Shown here: piece by piece, positions 22,039 through 35,568 of the stretch
Numbering within the stretch: position 1 is the first letter of the stretch
How the letters are laid out: each line of letters opens with the position of its first letter
Source of the DNA: Mactromeris polynyma
Taxonomy: Eukaryota; Mollusca; Bivalvia; Venerida; Mactridae
NCBI GenBank assembly: GCA_032209605.1
Contig: JASFXZ010000033.1
Location: forward strand, 4,643,001 to 4,707,000
Direction of reading: 5' to 3'
DNA: 64,000 nt
Notes under the pieces: model-generated
Databases searched by the model: none
What the model was told of the DNA's origin: nothing
The model's input: only the letters and a program-made list of their open reading frames with translations
Position numbers and translations under genes: made by a program

Positions 22039-23819
22039 CGGTAAAAATTTACTTTTTTCATAGAAGTGATCATCACTGTGAGGTACATAGGATATCAAAT
22101 GACTTCACGTCCTTTTGCGAATCATCGAAATAAGACAGGGGTGTTATTAGTATTATCTTCAAATCTTTGACGTCATTTACGCAAATAATTGTTCATAGTT
22201 TTGTGCGGTCCATTGATCCGTTATTATGCAGGGTAGGTATGTTAGGTTTTACTGCGGACCAGTATCATGACCCGCCCAATAACCGGAAATGACGTCATAG
22301 GGAAAAAAATACAACTACAAAATATTGAATTAAGTGCACTTTATTTATAACTATGCACGATTCACACATACAAGCAGCTGATTGGTTGTAAATGGTGTCT
22401 GATATCGAACAATGTGGAAAAAATTACATTTATAAATAAGCGCTACTATGGGATTCACAACCTCTTCTGTAAATGACGTCAATTCAGAAAACGCAACATG
22501 TGATCTTTTTGCAAGCAGGAAACAATATTTACTCCATATGGTCACGTCGTTTCCATATGGGCATAAGTGGAAAATGTTGCTGTCAGTACATGGTGACGTC
22601 ACATGTGACGTTGTTTGGAAATGACGTCACTTAAAGAAGAGGTTGGGAATCGTACAGCGACACTCATATATTGATGCAGTAGCAATAACTTGGTTTGAGT
22701 CTGGAATCAGTTCAAATATTGGACACTTATCTACTTGACCGGGATAGTTGAATCAACTCGTAGTCCAGGTGTGAACAATATAAAAATGAAACCAGAATAC
22801 AAGATAGCAATTCATCACATACATATTCAATAAAAATCGAATGCGTACCTAATAAAAGTACACTGCCACTCATAAATTGAGTTATAAGAGATGACTTCAC
22901 CTGGTCATTGGAACGAAATTAATGTCACATTACACAATCTTGTTCAAACACCAGGTATCACTTAACCATAGGTCGGCAATCATAAATATCAGATGACACA
23001 GGAGTGATCCTACATTACAAGAACGAGCCTTTTGAGATTTTTCTGAAAGCAAGTTTCTTTTTATAATTTCAATACGTAATAAACACGAATATGACATGTA
23101 TTCGTAAATTGCAAAAACACATCTTGTGGGTAAAGTTTTACTCTTTTCATAGAAGTGATCATCATTGTGAGGTACATAGGACATCACGTGACTTCGCGCC
23201 TTGTTGTTACTTTACAAGCGAATCATCGAAAATAAGACAGGGGTGTTATTAGTATTATTTCACAACTTTGACGTCATTTACCCAAATAACTGTTCTTAGT
23301 TTTGTGCGGTCCATTGATCCTTCAGTATGTAAGGTTTAACTACGGACCAATATCATGAGCCGCCCAATAACCGGACATGAGGATACAAAATACAACTACA
23401 AAATATTGAATTATGTGCACTTTATTTATAACTATTCATGATTCACACATACAAGCAGCTGATTGGTTGTAAATGGTGTCTGATATCAAACAATGTGGAC
23501 AAATTTACATTTATAAAATCATATTGATGCAATAGCAATAACTTGGTTTGAGTCTCGAATCAGTTCAAATCTTAGACACTTCTCTACTGGACCGGGATAG
23601 TTGAATCGACTCGTAGTCCAGGTGTAAACAATATAAAAAGAAACAAGAATACAAAGATAGCAAATATTTATATCAATTTCATCAGAGTACACATCACATA
23701 CATATTCAATAAAAATCGAATGCGTACCTAATAAAAGTACACTGCCACTCATAAATTGAGTTATAAAAGATGACTACACCTGGTCGTTGGAACGAAATTA
23801 TTGTCACATTACACCAATC
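22039..23819. repeat. Nested ~1-kb local duplication (unit 2)
   Basis: The same two diverged direct copies as in unit 1, the first carrying the foldback insertion and the second its empty site. Confidence 0.85.
22437..22666. mobile_element. Foldback MITE with TGACGTCA-bearing inverted repeats (unit 2)
   Basis: Orthologous insertion to the one at 7053-7282. Confidence 0.85.
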
Positions 23820-24656
23820 AAACATTCTGGCTGAACATACTTCCAAACATAAAACACCAATTTCGAAATCAAGCTGAACCATATTATTGCATATTGTGAG
23901 ATCAGGAAATGATACTCAATATACTAGTATATTATGTTTGTACAAACGTATATGAACTTTTTGGATCAGGTTCAACTGTGTTGAAAGCACATGGCTACAA
24001 AAGCAAATACACACATACTCTAACCCTTTCAGGCCCTTGATTTTTTCAATGTCAATTTTGGACAAAAATAGAGGCCCATGAATTTAGGACAGATGGATGA
24101 CCCTCTTTTCCCCAAAATTCAGGACCCCTAGACTTCTCCCATGTAGAACCCACACATGTTACCAATACACATGCCAATGCTTTTTCTAATTGGCCACTTC
24201 TTATATTGTCAAAATTAATGTGTCAAAATACATGTAATTACAGAAATATAAACAAACCAAATTTAAATCACTTCATTCTTACCCATATCCCAATCTTTTG
24301 AAACACAAAATAACACGTGATTGTACAAAAAATCAGCTTAGATAGTTTTCTATCAAACTTACTAAACAGCAGAAATACCAGGGACCAATAAGAAGCGATG
24401 TTTAGATACAAACAAACGAAAAAAGGACGCAAAATAAAAATAAATAAATAATTCCAGAAAAGATGGTTAATAACAAAACATATAAAATACTTTTTCTACC
24501 AATAAAGCCTAGGGAATGTGCTACAATATAACATAGTAGAAAAAAATCAACAACATTTATGTCTTAATCATTGATGAATGTCATATTCTAACCTAAATGA
24601 AAAATACACTTTTAGGTTTAAACTTGTCATTTTTATGAGGCTTAAACCTTCACGTC

Positions 24657-27600
24657 CTAAACAGCTTGGTTTGTGAATTTGTTCCAAGTGCTCACACCAG
24701 CGTCTAATTTGTCTGCATAGCACAAACGGAGCGAGACAATTAAGCCATTCACAATGGAAAACAGAGCACCGACGCCTGAAATGTAAAAAAAGTAAAATTT
24801 CCGTATAAAATCAGTGCCTCTGATACACATGTTGGTCGCAGATGTAATTAAATAAAGTTTATGTTACAATTTCGTAATTGTAGCTTAATATTTCAACTAT
24901 CTTCTGTTATTCATTTATTTATTAAACTACCAATTAACTTAGTAATTACTTTTTAAAGAGTAAATACACTTGCGTGTTATACATGTATGTACTTAATTAT
25001 GTTTGTAAACTTTACTCATGGAACTTAGAACAATATGTATTGTAAGTCACCATTGACATGTTGTATATATTGTATTGTATTTATTCATGATGGGCTCATT
25101 GCCTTTTTCTTATAAACTTATCCATCTATCCAACTGTTGGCAAACATGACACTATTTTATAATACAATGCAATTGTATTTAACTTAAATATTAAATATTG
25201 TTAAATGAATATTGAAGTCAAGCGGCAAATGCCACATATATAGCACAAGGAGACATGAAAATGTTAATATTAAATTTCAGGGGTTATACTAGGTCCTAAA
25301 TCCCAAGGGAGATAGCCTAAATACATAAACTTCAGAGAAAAATTGACCATTCAGTCAGAATCCTAAGGGTAAAAATATGGCCTTCTGGAAATTCAAGGGA
25401 ACAAAGGGTCAACTTCAGGGTTAAATAGACTAATAATGATTGCATGTTTTAATGTTAAAAGGACTGGCGAAACATGACAATATGCATTGAAAATGATAAT
25501 CCAATTTTTCACTCAACTAAAGTAAATATGAGTATTATGTATAAATAATGGCCAAACGGATAAAAATCACACCAATGAAAATCTTACCAGTCATAGCAAC
25601 TGCCCAAGGAAAATGAACAGACATCTGCAGTTTTTCACTGAATTCCGTCATCTTGCTTAAAGTATCCAAGCCCGTTTTGAAAGTGGCGTACTGGTTGGCT
25701 TCATAAGCAACCGCTCCTAGCAACAGCATGGCTGCAAAAAATGTACAACACACATGAAATACAATACCAGGACAGTGGTGCAATCTTTGAATTTTTTCCC
25801 ACTATCATAAAGTTATAATTTTGCCAATAGCTTTGTGACAATTTCCTTCATATAATGATAAAACGTCCTTGTGAATGACTTGTAAATTCGTAATTCAACG
25901 AACAACGTGTATATACATTGAAACATAATAGTTATCGCTAGTTTTTATACAAAGTGAATTAAACACAAACTCATTTATCGTGATTTCTTCTCTCTCGGTG
26001 TTCAATTACTACAGGCACTTGTTATGTGCAAAGCATCTGTATGTCTGATTGTCTGCTCACTGTAAGTGGTTGTCTTGGTAATTGAAAGCCTTAATATATT
26101 TTGTTTACTATTATATTATAAGTCATTATTTCGTACCAGATAAAATATATAGACAGGCTCCACCTATTCCCAAACACTTTCGGCTTCCATCATTAGAATC
26201 CATTCTGCAGTACCTTAACGAAAGAAACATTGCAACAATGGTCACCAAGCCACCAACTATGGTCAGAATCTGTAATGGCAGGAAACTGCGGAGAAGTCCA
26301 GCAGATGCAGCTGTAAATAGAAAGATTTACAAAATTAAATGTCCACGGCAGGTGGTTGCTACTCGCGGGTTGTTGTTAGCCTAAGTTTGACTGTATTTCC
26401 TTCCTATCACCTCTGTTTTGGAGCTAGAAGTAACCAGTACAGTCTTTCCAGAGCAAAACTCTTGCCGAGAAGCAATTTGTGGCTGTTGTTGAAGGGTTGT
26501 TGCTCTAGAGAGATTAAATTGGTTGAAAGATTATACTATATAAATAGGTAATTTTGCTAAAGAGAGGTTGTTTGTGAAGAGAGGGTCACTCAATATAGGT
26601 TGCAATGTATATTTGTTGTTGCCAACTATATGTTAGAGCTTCTGTGTTTAAACATTTCATATCATAAAATACATTGAGAGTAGGGAGGAGCAGGGGTCGA
26701 AGGGTATAGAGTACCTGACACCTGATCCGAAGGTAGACCCCCACAGTGAGATAGGGCTGGTCACAAACTTCAGAATCGCTGAATTTGACACGAGTACTGG
26801 TTGGTAGCCAGGAAGCAGTTACTGAGAGTGTGTAGGATAAGTTGTAAGAAGTTGTTCACAATTAACAATAGGGCCCTAGATCACTCGATATAGTTAGGAA
26901 TTCATGTGGTTGATGCAAACACCAATGGGTATTGAATGTGTCATGGAATTTCACGAATGACATAATCCTTAAAGTTAATATACAAATTATGTAAGAATTA
27001 TGATATTAATAATCAGTGGTTTTGTTGGGTTAATTTTATTGGCGAATAAAGGCTGTTTCAAACCCTTTACCAAAAAGTCTCCATTTTCCAAAAAAAAACC
27101 AACACATTTGTTCATTTTCCCCCTTCGGGCTGAATTTCTTTTCATTAGGTCAGGTGTTCGTGTATTTAACCTTTTATAAAAGAACATTGCCTTGAAACCT
27201 TGCTCTTACATAACCTCATGTATAAAACAAACAACAGCCACACTGAAAAGTTATTTTTATCAGCAAAACAACTATTTCCTTATTTTCCCAAATTCGGGAT
27301 TTATCGCGTCTATTTTCCCAATTGATAAGGCACAGGCAAAAAAAATAATTTCAAAAAAATCACTGATAATATTGAATTTATATAATTATACTGTATTGTG
27401 TCCATTTCCGTTCCATTTAATATATATATTATATACGATTAATGTAAGGGCGACATACGATTTTGAGTAGGTCTACATAATTAATGGAAAAATAATACGC
27501 AATTAATGGAAATGTAAAATGCAAGTTTATGGAGAATACAGAATAAATCGGGTACACTAAATCAGATACATACCGTTATACTTAAGTAGATAATTGATAA

Positions 27601-27870
27601 CTCACTTTTATTCGCGTCGGATTGATCTGATTGACTTATGGCCTGTGACAACCGGTCCATGGTAAATGTGCCGCACTGTCGTCCTGTGTGTTCGACTTCG
27701 ACGCAAGAATGCCCCGTAAACAGACCTAATTCCACATTTTCGGAGAGTTGAGTACCTTCGGTCTGTATTTTCACATCAAATATCATCCAGGCAGGAGACC
27801 AAAGTCCAATAGCTTGAAATAAAATCGACAAAAATCCACAAATAAACAAACTAACGAAAATTGTATCCAT
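24657..27870 (-). CDS. Claudin/PMP22-like four-pass membrane protein, copy 2
   Basis: Intact paralogue of copy 1 with the same architecture: exons 27606-27870, 26137-26310, 25588-25731 and 24657-24775, each the same length as in copy 1, with all splice sites kept, giving 233 residues. By my reading it differs from copy 1 at 14 amino acids and 6 silent sites. Eight of the replacements fall in exon 2, the second and third membrane segments (for example A to P, G to V, V to F). In the last exon, R near residue 225 becomes W. Intron 1 carries ~305 bp absent from copy 1, flanked by a TA repeat. Cysteines C56 and C66 are kept. Confidence 0.85.
25278..25422 (+). mobile_element. Degenerate CAGGGGTT-type MITE in intron 3 of copy 2
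   Basis: Duplicate of 9780-9925. Confidence 0.6.
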
Positions 27871-27934
27871 GTTGCAGCGTGCGCGCGTAGCGTTGATTCA
27901 GTCAAATCTGTAGCAGACGACAGCGCAAGTAGAA

Positions 27935-27961
27935 TATATAGCTACACCTCGCGCATGCGCA
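27935..27961 (-). promoter_or_regulatory. Putative promoter of copy 2: NRF1-type site and TATA-like box
   Basis: The same CGCGCATGCGCA palindrome occupies 27950-27961, again 80 bases upstream of the ATG, with a TATATA run on the gene-proximal side. Neighbouring bases differ from copies 1 and 3 (ACTTGATG instead of ACTGGATG), yet the motif is unchanged. Confidence 0.55.
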
Positions 27962-28047
27962 CTTGATGTATTCGTGCAATTCGGCAACACTGACGATTAT
28001 TTGGTTTTAGTATAGTTTGGTTATTCCAGGCCAAATTAACCTTGCCA

Positions 28048-28078
28048 CGGACATATAAACCATACGTTTATATGTCCG
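28048..28078. other. Perfect 12-bp-stem hairpin upstream of copy 2
   Basis: Identical to the hairpin at 12241-12271, at the same distance from the gene. Confidence 0.7.
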
Positions 28079-29331
28079 TTACCTTGCTATAAACTTAAAA
28101 GTTAATGATTGAACAAATTGAACGGAACAACAAGGAAGTCAAATGATAAACCAGACCGTTTTTTTAAAGGATTCCACATCAGCCGCGCGAATTTCTTCTC
28201 CTACTGTTCTTTGCTTATCTCAATGAAATATTTAATTCTCAACCAAAACCCATAGTCTGTTTCCCGTGGCCTTATTCTAAGAAAGAGATAATGTCATATC
28301 TAAAAATAGACTAAATACGTATTGTTTTAAATAAAACGTGTTGCAACAGGATATGTAACGATGATGTATCTTTCATTTTACCGGTTCAACTTTCTAACGT
28401 GTTTGAAAAAGATGCACAACTTTTGTCATGACCAGCTATACGGAACGCCATATATACATAAATTCATATATTTAAAGAAGAGCTCTCCAATTCAGTTGAA
28501 GAGAGTCTCAATTGAATTAATGACAGCCTCGATTGAATTAGAACTCCCTCCAAATCATTTTGAGAGTCTACAATTCAATTGAAGATATCTCCAAATCAAC
28601 TCAATTGAAGAGCTCTTCAATTGAATAAATTAGAGATATCTCCCAAAATCAATTAGAGACCTCTCCAATTCAATTTGAGATATCTCCAAATCAATGTTCT
28701 ATCGTGTTGGTTCAAAATTTATCAGGTGATAGAATACAAAGATAACAAGGAAGAAATCTGGCATGTATATCAGATTGAGGCATTCTTGCATCACCACCAA
28801 ATATAGACAGGTCAACTATAAGGCTTTCAGTGCATATGAATTGAAATACTAATAATCGACAAGAAAAATCTGAGAAATTTGGCCAGATCACAAAGGACAC
28901 ATATTGCACATTCAGTCCAGTGTTTTACATAAGTACAAGGACGATCACAGCTTGTGTGCAAAACAATTTTAGCATTTAACACGTAGTAGCCTTGTTACTA
29001 AATATGATTGTGCTGAATAGCTACATTTAGTCGGACAAAATCGCAGGACATGTACAACTTTAACGTCCTCCTCAACAATATTTCAAGCACACGATTGTTC
29101 TACTCTTTCTCACCTCTCGATTAATTTCCAAATTATCTTTATGAGTGTCACACCTTAAGACAGGAAATAAAACATACCAAACTTATGACCCTACTTGTAA
29201 AGCAAATATCAGTACAAAACATTTCATACTTCATAAAACTAGATGTTAAAGCATTTCAAAAGTGAACTTTTACAGAATAAAAACAACCGAACAGCTAGGG
29301 TTTAAAAAAAATACGCATGTCAATGAACATG

Positions 29332-29573
29332 TAGCCTGGAATCCTGGCCAAACCTCCTAGTGCTCCGCGTCGGTAAGGCCAGGCGTAATAGAATCCACGT
29401 GACTATGTTTCAGCGCTGATCAGGACTGACGTTTATCACGTGATCAAGATAGCGGATAAAGAAAATGCGCGCGCATAAGGTAATCTTGTCCAATCAGATA
29501 ATCGAAGTGATTGTATTCCACGTGGCTATACTGACAGTGTTTATAGCAATCAGTGATTCAGGACCCCAGGCTA
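29332..29573. mobile_element. Complete TAGCCTGG foldback MITE (unit 2)
   Basis: Left end TAGCCTGGAATCCTG and right end CAGGACCCCAGGCTA form a 15-bp inverted repeat with 13 matches. Length is 242 bp, with no coding capacity. Units 1 and 3 have lost ~206 bp spanning its right half. Confidence 0.75.
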
Positions 29574-29751
29574 GTCAACATGATGTAAATTTTATGCAAT
29601 TTTTCACTTGTATTTTGTTTGTCTGAAGTCAAGCACCGTTGCACAAATGCTATATATGTATAAAACAACCAGTACGTATTGCACAACATTTCAAATCCAC
29701 TCCTTATATACTGCGAAGAAGAGCTATCCAGAATATTCACATATTTAAGTA

Positions 29752-29934
29752 TACTGAAAACCCTCATTTTTTAAAGACCACCTCAGTAATTAGACCACCT
29801 CACTATTAAGAACACAATTTTCAAGTCCATTTTCTCCGATTTTCTCTGTATTCAATCTCAATATTAAGACCACCTCAATATTAAGACCAGTTTTCAAGGA
29901 TCCTAAGGATGGTCGTATTATCGAGGTTTTCATG
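29752..29934. mobile_element. CAGTAAAACCTC-family mariner-like MITE (unit 2)
   Basis: Duplicate of 14552-14733. Confidence 0.7.
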
Positions 29935-30725
29935 CACATTTATAACTTTAAAAAGTTACTCGCATACTTAGTGTCCCATTAAACACGGATATATCTTTAG
30001 ATCCGTGGATTTGCCTACACTGTTTCGAATTCTTATAATCATGATGGATTAAGATTGTTGTTTTTACGTGAAACATAACAAAAATCAACAATTCTTTTTT
30101 CGCAATTTCACAACTCTTGTTGCATCAAATTAGCCGATAGCGTGAAATTCGCCAAACTACATATTAAGGGAGAGCACTTCAGCTATTTTACAAACATAAG
30201 TAAATCACAGTTGTGCCCCTTGGCTAAATTTTGGTTAGACTCGAGTAAATAATTTGTCGGCAATATCTGAACTGTCTAAAACCACGGACTAATAAACCAT
30301 GGTTATTTTTTCACTAACAATACTCAAAATTATACAACGTTATATTCATAACCATATCAACGATAAATGTTTGTTTTCTGATTTGCAAAAAAGTATAATA
30401 TAAAACATAACGCTATTTTGACATTTATTGATAATAATATTTAAATTTTGTTTTGTTACGATTAAAATAAGAACATGTCATCTTTCCAAGCCCAGATCCA
30501 AAAATTCTCGACTGGGGGCCAAACATAGGGACTCCCCCGGAACAATTTTGCAATATAGATATGAAATGGTGCCTTCTGGTTCTAAATTTTGAGCACTCAT
30601 TCATGAGAATTGCACTAGTATCATCTTGTAAAAATACTAACAAAACTAATAATACCAACATTTTAACAAATTTCCAGGGGACAGCCCCTCTTGTGCCTAC
30701 CCCAGTCAGCCTTAGACAAACACCC

Positions 30726-30817
30726 TTCTGCCAAATCGGCATGAAATTTTTAATGTCTACACCGATTCATTGAAACATAATCCACTCAGTTTCATAACGA
30801 AATGCCTTCTAATTCAC
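30726..30817 (-). other. 92-bp inversion joined to a ~620-bp deletion (unit 3)
   Basis: This segment is the reverse complement of unit 2 positions 15525-15616. The sequence then jumps to the equivalent of 16237, so 15617-16236 is missing. It contains no gene. Confidence 0.9.
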
Positions 30818-30976
30818 GCAATTCATTTCTTAAAACAATTTTGAAAGGGCACCACAACAGGAACATCCCTGTGAAGTTCCATCAAAATTGGCCTAGCGGT
30901 TTAGGAGGAGATGTTGTTTGAAGCAACTGTTGACAGGCATTGGACGGTGGGTGATGTGCTAAGGTGAGCTAAAAAC
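30818..30976 (+). mobile_element. 3' remnant of the CAAGAGGGCC-type repeat (unit 3)
   Basis: Only the last ~160 bp remain, starting AATTCATTTCTTAAAAC. The rest was removed by the deletion joined to the 92-bp inversion at 30726-30817. Confidence 0.7.
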
Positions 30977-33353
30977 ACAAAAAGGCCTTCAAATCATAGA
31001 AAACAGACATTTCATGTGGATAAAAAATAAACAAAAGAATCTTCCCTCAAACACACTTCCAGAACAGAATGGATGATTTTCGAAATTAAGCCATTATTCC
31101 ATAAATGGCCGAATAAACAAATCAACACATATGTATAGGCAATAACTTTATTCTTAATTTAAACATCATAAACATCATCAACTAGAGGCTTACATGCAAT
31201 CACCCTTTGACATCATTTTAGGTTTGACATAAAAAAGCTGCATACACAATAAATATAACTTTTACAATAGTGAATACAAATGTACTATAATCCAAGTAAA
31301 GAAAACCTACACCCACATTAAAATTTCATAATTAAACACTATATTATTAATTTTAAAATACAATTTAGAACAACAATCAACATCTTATCCTGCATTAAAA
31401 GTTTGCCAAAGGATAAAAACAACTACTTAAAAGACTTCATCTTAAAGATAGATAGTCCTATTTCTTCGTCAAAATTGCTACAAGTAAATGATAATTTTGA
31501 GAAAATTGTGTTTTAAGGCCTCCATACAGGCATACTCTAAAACTGTACATTATTACTTTGCTTAAAAGTTCCCAGAAACTGCAAAACATGAGTCAGATAC
31601 AGGTATTTCCTGTGTTAGCGCCAACTCATTTGGAAGGTAAGGACAGAAAATGTCTGTATCGGACTCATTTAGTTACGGTTTTTGGGACAATGCAAGCAAT
31701 GTGACAACATAGTGTTGTTAAGTACATCTGTATGAAGGCATTTACCACTGATAATCTCAAATTTACGACAAAGCAACAACCTCTAAACAACAGTCAAAAC
31801 TTTCTTTTTTCAAGGGCTGTTGTTCTGGAGACATTGCACTGTCAATGGTTAACTCTTCCAATGATATGTCCAGCTAGTATCAGTATTATTTTTTCTATTC
31901 ATATCTTATTCAGAACACTGTCATGGATATGATAAAACAAAATCAATCATGCGAGGATCCAGCAATTTATGTCAGAAGGGACCAGGTCCTGGTAAGGCAT
32001 TGGATCTAAGTCAGCCTTTTGAGTCCTCAGATTCTTGCAATGCAATGTAATGTCTTCTAATGTCATACACTAATGTTGGATAAAAAAACAGCGAGGCCCT
32101 TGAATTTGCGACCGCCTCTTCCTCAAGTATAGCGATATCCACAAATGCAATTTCGCGCAATTTCTCTTAAATTCAAAAATATGTGTAACCTTGAAGCGGA
32201 TTGATTAACATTGTGTATAGTGTATTTCAAGATTTATCCAGTAAGTAGTGTTGTTACTCATCACCACTGGGAATTGTCTGGTGTTAAAATTAAGAAGACT
32301 TTCTTGGTTGTATGAACCCGTCGCGAACATATATATTTTTTAATTAGATAAATCGCTATGTAACAAGTTTATTAACACGGATGTGTGAGTTAACGACTTA
32401 TGCAACCAGTAATGTAGAACTGTATTGAAACAGACTGTGCCGTGTTATGACTAATCACACTACGGAGTTTATTATGCAGTCTCGTTCAGAATACCTCGGT
32501 ATTATTGGCTCTGCCGAATACCGCCGAGTAGCTACGATTGATGCAGTCTCATACGCAGTGATCTCCTCTTACGGAGTTTCTGTATTATAGCGTAATTGAA
32601 TGACATCTAGGCATTTTCTATGTTGTACAACAAATGTTAACATTTCAGATTGCAACACATTTACAAACTTCAAGTTGCGCCGACCATCTGTTTTAAAGAT
32701 ATTTCTAGTTTAAGATATTTCTTGTTTATACATGACTCGATACTGGAGAATGTCATTTTAGAGTAGTTTATGATGGGCTTCTTTGGCGCTGCAAGTACTG
32801 CGGATGCGCGTTGTCCGATCCTTAAAATTGCACTTCATTTGCTGCAAATTGTGTTATTACATCAAAAACGTTTTCATACATGTGCATTATTCCATGTTTC
32901 AAAGCCTCACATTCAACAGTTTATGTCACCCAATTCTTGGGTGACAGCCTGAACTCTTCCAAGACAGTAATGTGTCTTAGCAAATTGTATCAAATTCATC
33001 GAAATGAAAAATATTTTCCTTAGCTAGAATGTCGTTCCTTGCAAAATATTTGAAATGTTTTTAGATGAATATGCTACGCCGCTTTAAAGCTTTTTTAAAC
33101 CAATGACGATTATAAAACTTCAAAATGTCAGGTGATAGAGGTTTTTGTTTTAAATAAATGGCGCGAGGAAAACTTTGACTAATTATAGAACTGCATGTCT
33201 AAATTTCGGTTAGTATTATTCAAATATCGAATACTGGCCTTGTATCTGCCTCTGTTTCTGATTTTTATCATATTATCTTAACGAACAGTTTCTGGAATTC
33301 ATAGAGATATGTGTTGCAGGACTTATTGAAGATTTGAAAAATAATCTTGATAG

Positions 33354-33808
33354 TGTAATGTCCGTCCCTTTTTTGTAATGTCCGTCCATACACTAAATTA
33401 TTTGTTTTAAAGACTACATGTATATTGTCACTTTTTGTGGATTTTTGTTGCAGTAGTATAAAATAGATCCTCAGTAACCTATAAATTGCTTCACTATGAA
33501 GATGATTTTTCTGTCTTTCTGGACAAAATAAAGCTTGTCTATGTACATAAAAATAATATTTTTCTAAACTTGATGCCTAAGATGACTTTCATTCACACTA
33601 AATAACATTATACATAAGGGGACGGACATTACGGGGACGGACTTTACAGATAACATTTCATTTTTTGCAAATAATTCCATTGTAACATAGAATAAACTGC
33701 AAATACGGACTTAGGTGGTATTATAATGATTAAATGTATTGAATAATATGTTTTATTAAACAATTGTTGTCCTAATTCTTAAAAATCACATGGGCGACGG
33801 ACATTACA
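33354..33808. repeat. Inverted cluster of GTAATGTCCGTCC motifs (unit 3)
   Basis: Same arrangement as in unit 1. It lies just before the switch from unit 1-like to unit 2-like sequence. Confidence 0.6.
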
Positions 33809-34460
33809 CATTTTTGGACACAACTTGCTAAGTGGAAAAATGTTTGTAAAATTACAAAATTTTGTTGATTTTCTTGGCATGTATATTACATCATCCTTTT
33901 ATTTGACTTATTGTCTTTATAAATAGGTAAAGTTTGTGGATTTCTTTAATTTATATTGTACTTTTAATTAAAAAGGTAGAATAAAGGGAAATTAAAAAAT
34001 GGAGACCAGTACATAGATACATATTTTGGTTTTTCAAACATATATTAGGAAGTATTTATGCTACAGCATTATGCCTTATACCAAACCAACAAGCAATGAA
34101 TTTCTTCAAAGGAAAAGTAAATGTCTGATGAAAAACAACTATATGTGTGTTGAAAAAGTGGAAAAACTAATGCTTACACATTACACGTAAAAATAGACCA
34201 TTTTTGGTCTTCAAAGTTGTATAAATTAAAAACCATATGAGATTTCTTCTTAAAATTTTCACCACAACTAGAACTTAAGGTATGCATATATGTTTTGTCT
34301 AAATTAATTGTGTAGTTTTTCATAACGCCAACGACATGGCGGCGGCCAATTTATCGATTATGGAATCGTCTATACAATCACTAGTTATATTCATCTTTAT
34401 GTATGAAATAGGTTATTTAAGAACAAATATTACAATGCTATTGATTTTGTTCATTAATAT

Positions 34461-34877
34461 ATGTATTATTTTTTCACATCACATGGTATACGGACAAAAT
34501 CCCCTCTGGACAAAATCCCCTTCGCTCATTTTGCAAAAGGCGGACAAAATGTACTTTCACAAATTTTTAATCCAACAACAAACAACAGCTCGGAGGGATG
34601 GAATAACATATTTCGTTCTTTGGTTGACCAAGACCATCCAACTATATGGAAACTTACAGAAGTTCTACAAGCTGAATGCTCACGTGTCTCGAAGGTACTT
34701 CTCCAAGAAGAATATGGCATCAGGCCACAGAAAAGACCGAAAAGGAACTATGCGGAACTACAAAAAAGACTGCGAAACCTGTGCGAAGACAGACTGGCAG
34801 ATAGAAAGACTATTACAGAATTCCTTCGTGATGTTTCACACAATCTTAGAAGTGTTTTGTTGCAAAAGTTGACATAG
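34461..34877 (+). pseudogene. MULE/FLYWCH-type transposase C-terminal fragment (unit 3)
   Basis: Same fragment in unit 3, sharing the AAT variant with unit 2. It lies just inside the unit 2-like tract of this mosaic unit. Confidence 0.65.
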
Positions 34878-34881
34878 TTAT

Positions 34882-35568
34882 AGGCAAATTTCAAAAAATC
34901 CAATTATTTTTTTTTTTTACTTTTGCCCCAAAAATAACATTTTGCACCGTGTGATAGTTTTGTACTTTAAGTATATTAAATGTGGTGCTTTATATGACAC
35001 AAATCCATCAAAATTGTGTCTGTGCATTTTTGTCCACCTATTTTTCCACTGGTCTAAACTATATTGGGCAAATTCCAGAAATTCTCAATTGCATTTATAA
35101 ATAGTTTTACAATTTTACCCAAATAATCACCTATCTCATTGTATGATGTTCTGCACCTAACGTATCTTGTAGAGCAGTTTAATATCTGTTAAATACAGTT
35201 ATTTAGGTAATTTTATAGCTAAATTTCGTCCAGTTATTGACAAACTCCAGAAATTCCCACTTTAATTTGTTTATTTTTTCACCAAAATACCCAAACACCC
35301 ACTGTTCACAACTTATGATATGTCTTTACTTTAGGTATGTTATGGTGCAACATGATGTCTATTAAAACAGTTATTCTGGTATTTTAATCGCTAACTCTGA
35401 TTTTGATATAGTCAAATTCCAGAAATTCATACTTTTGTTTACCTTTTAGTACATTTTACCCCAAAAAAACCGCATTTCGCACCATAGGATTTTCCTATAC
35501 TTTTTTTCCATACACGGTAGATATTAAACAATACAATTATGCCAAACCATTTCTGTAATTGTTTTTCC
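34882..35568. repeat. Four degenerate ~171-183-bp repeats (unit 3)
   Basis: Same four diverged repeats as at 5055-5740. Confidence 0.7.

Larger units (their letters stand above)
15270..30479. repeat. Tandem ~15-kb unit 2
   Basis: Second full copy, 15210 bp. It differs from units 1 and 3 by a 156-bp hAT-like insertion at 17626-17781, by 149 bp of AATT-rich sequence (28572-28720) in place of 1072 bp in unit 1 (12765-13836), and by two segments kept only here: 28881-28993, and the right half of a TAGCCTGG foldback element near 29480-29690. All four exons of its claudin-like gene are open. Confidence 0.95.

Noticed and set aside
27192..27470. 92-codon frame in units 2 and 3 (also 41601-41879)
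   Set aside because: It lies in the ~305-bp indel within intron 1 of the claudin-like gene, on the opposite strand, and is AT-rich without a domain.
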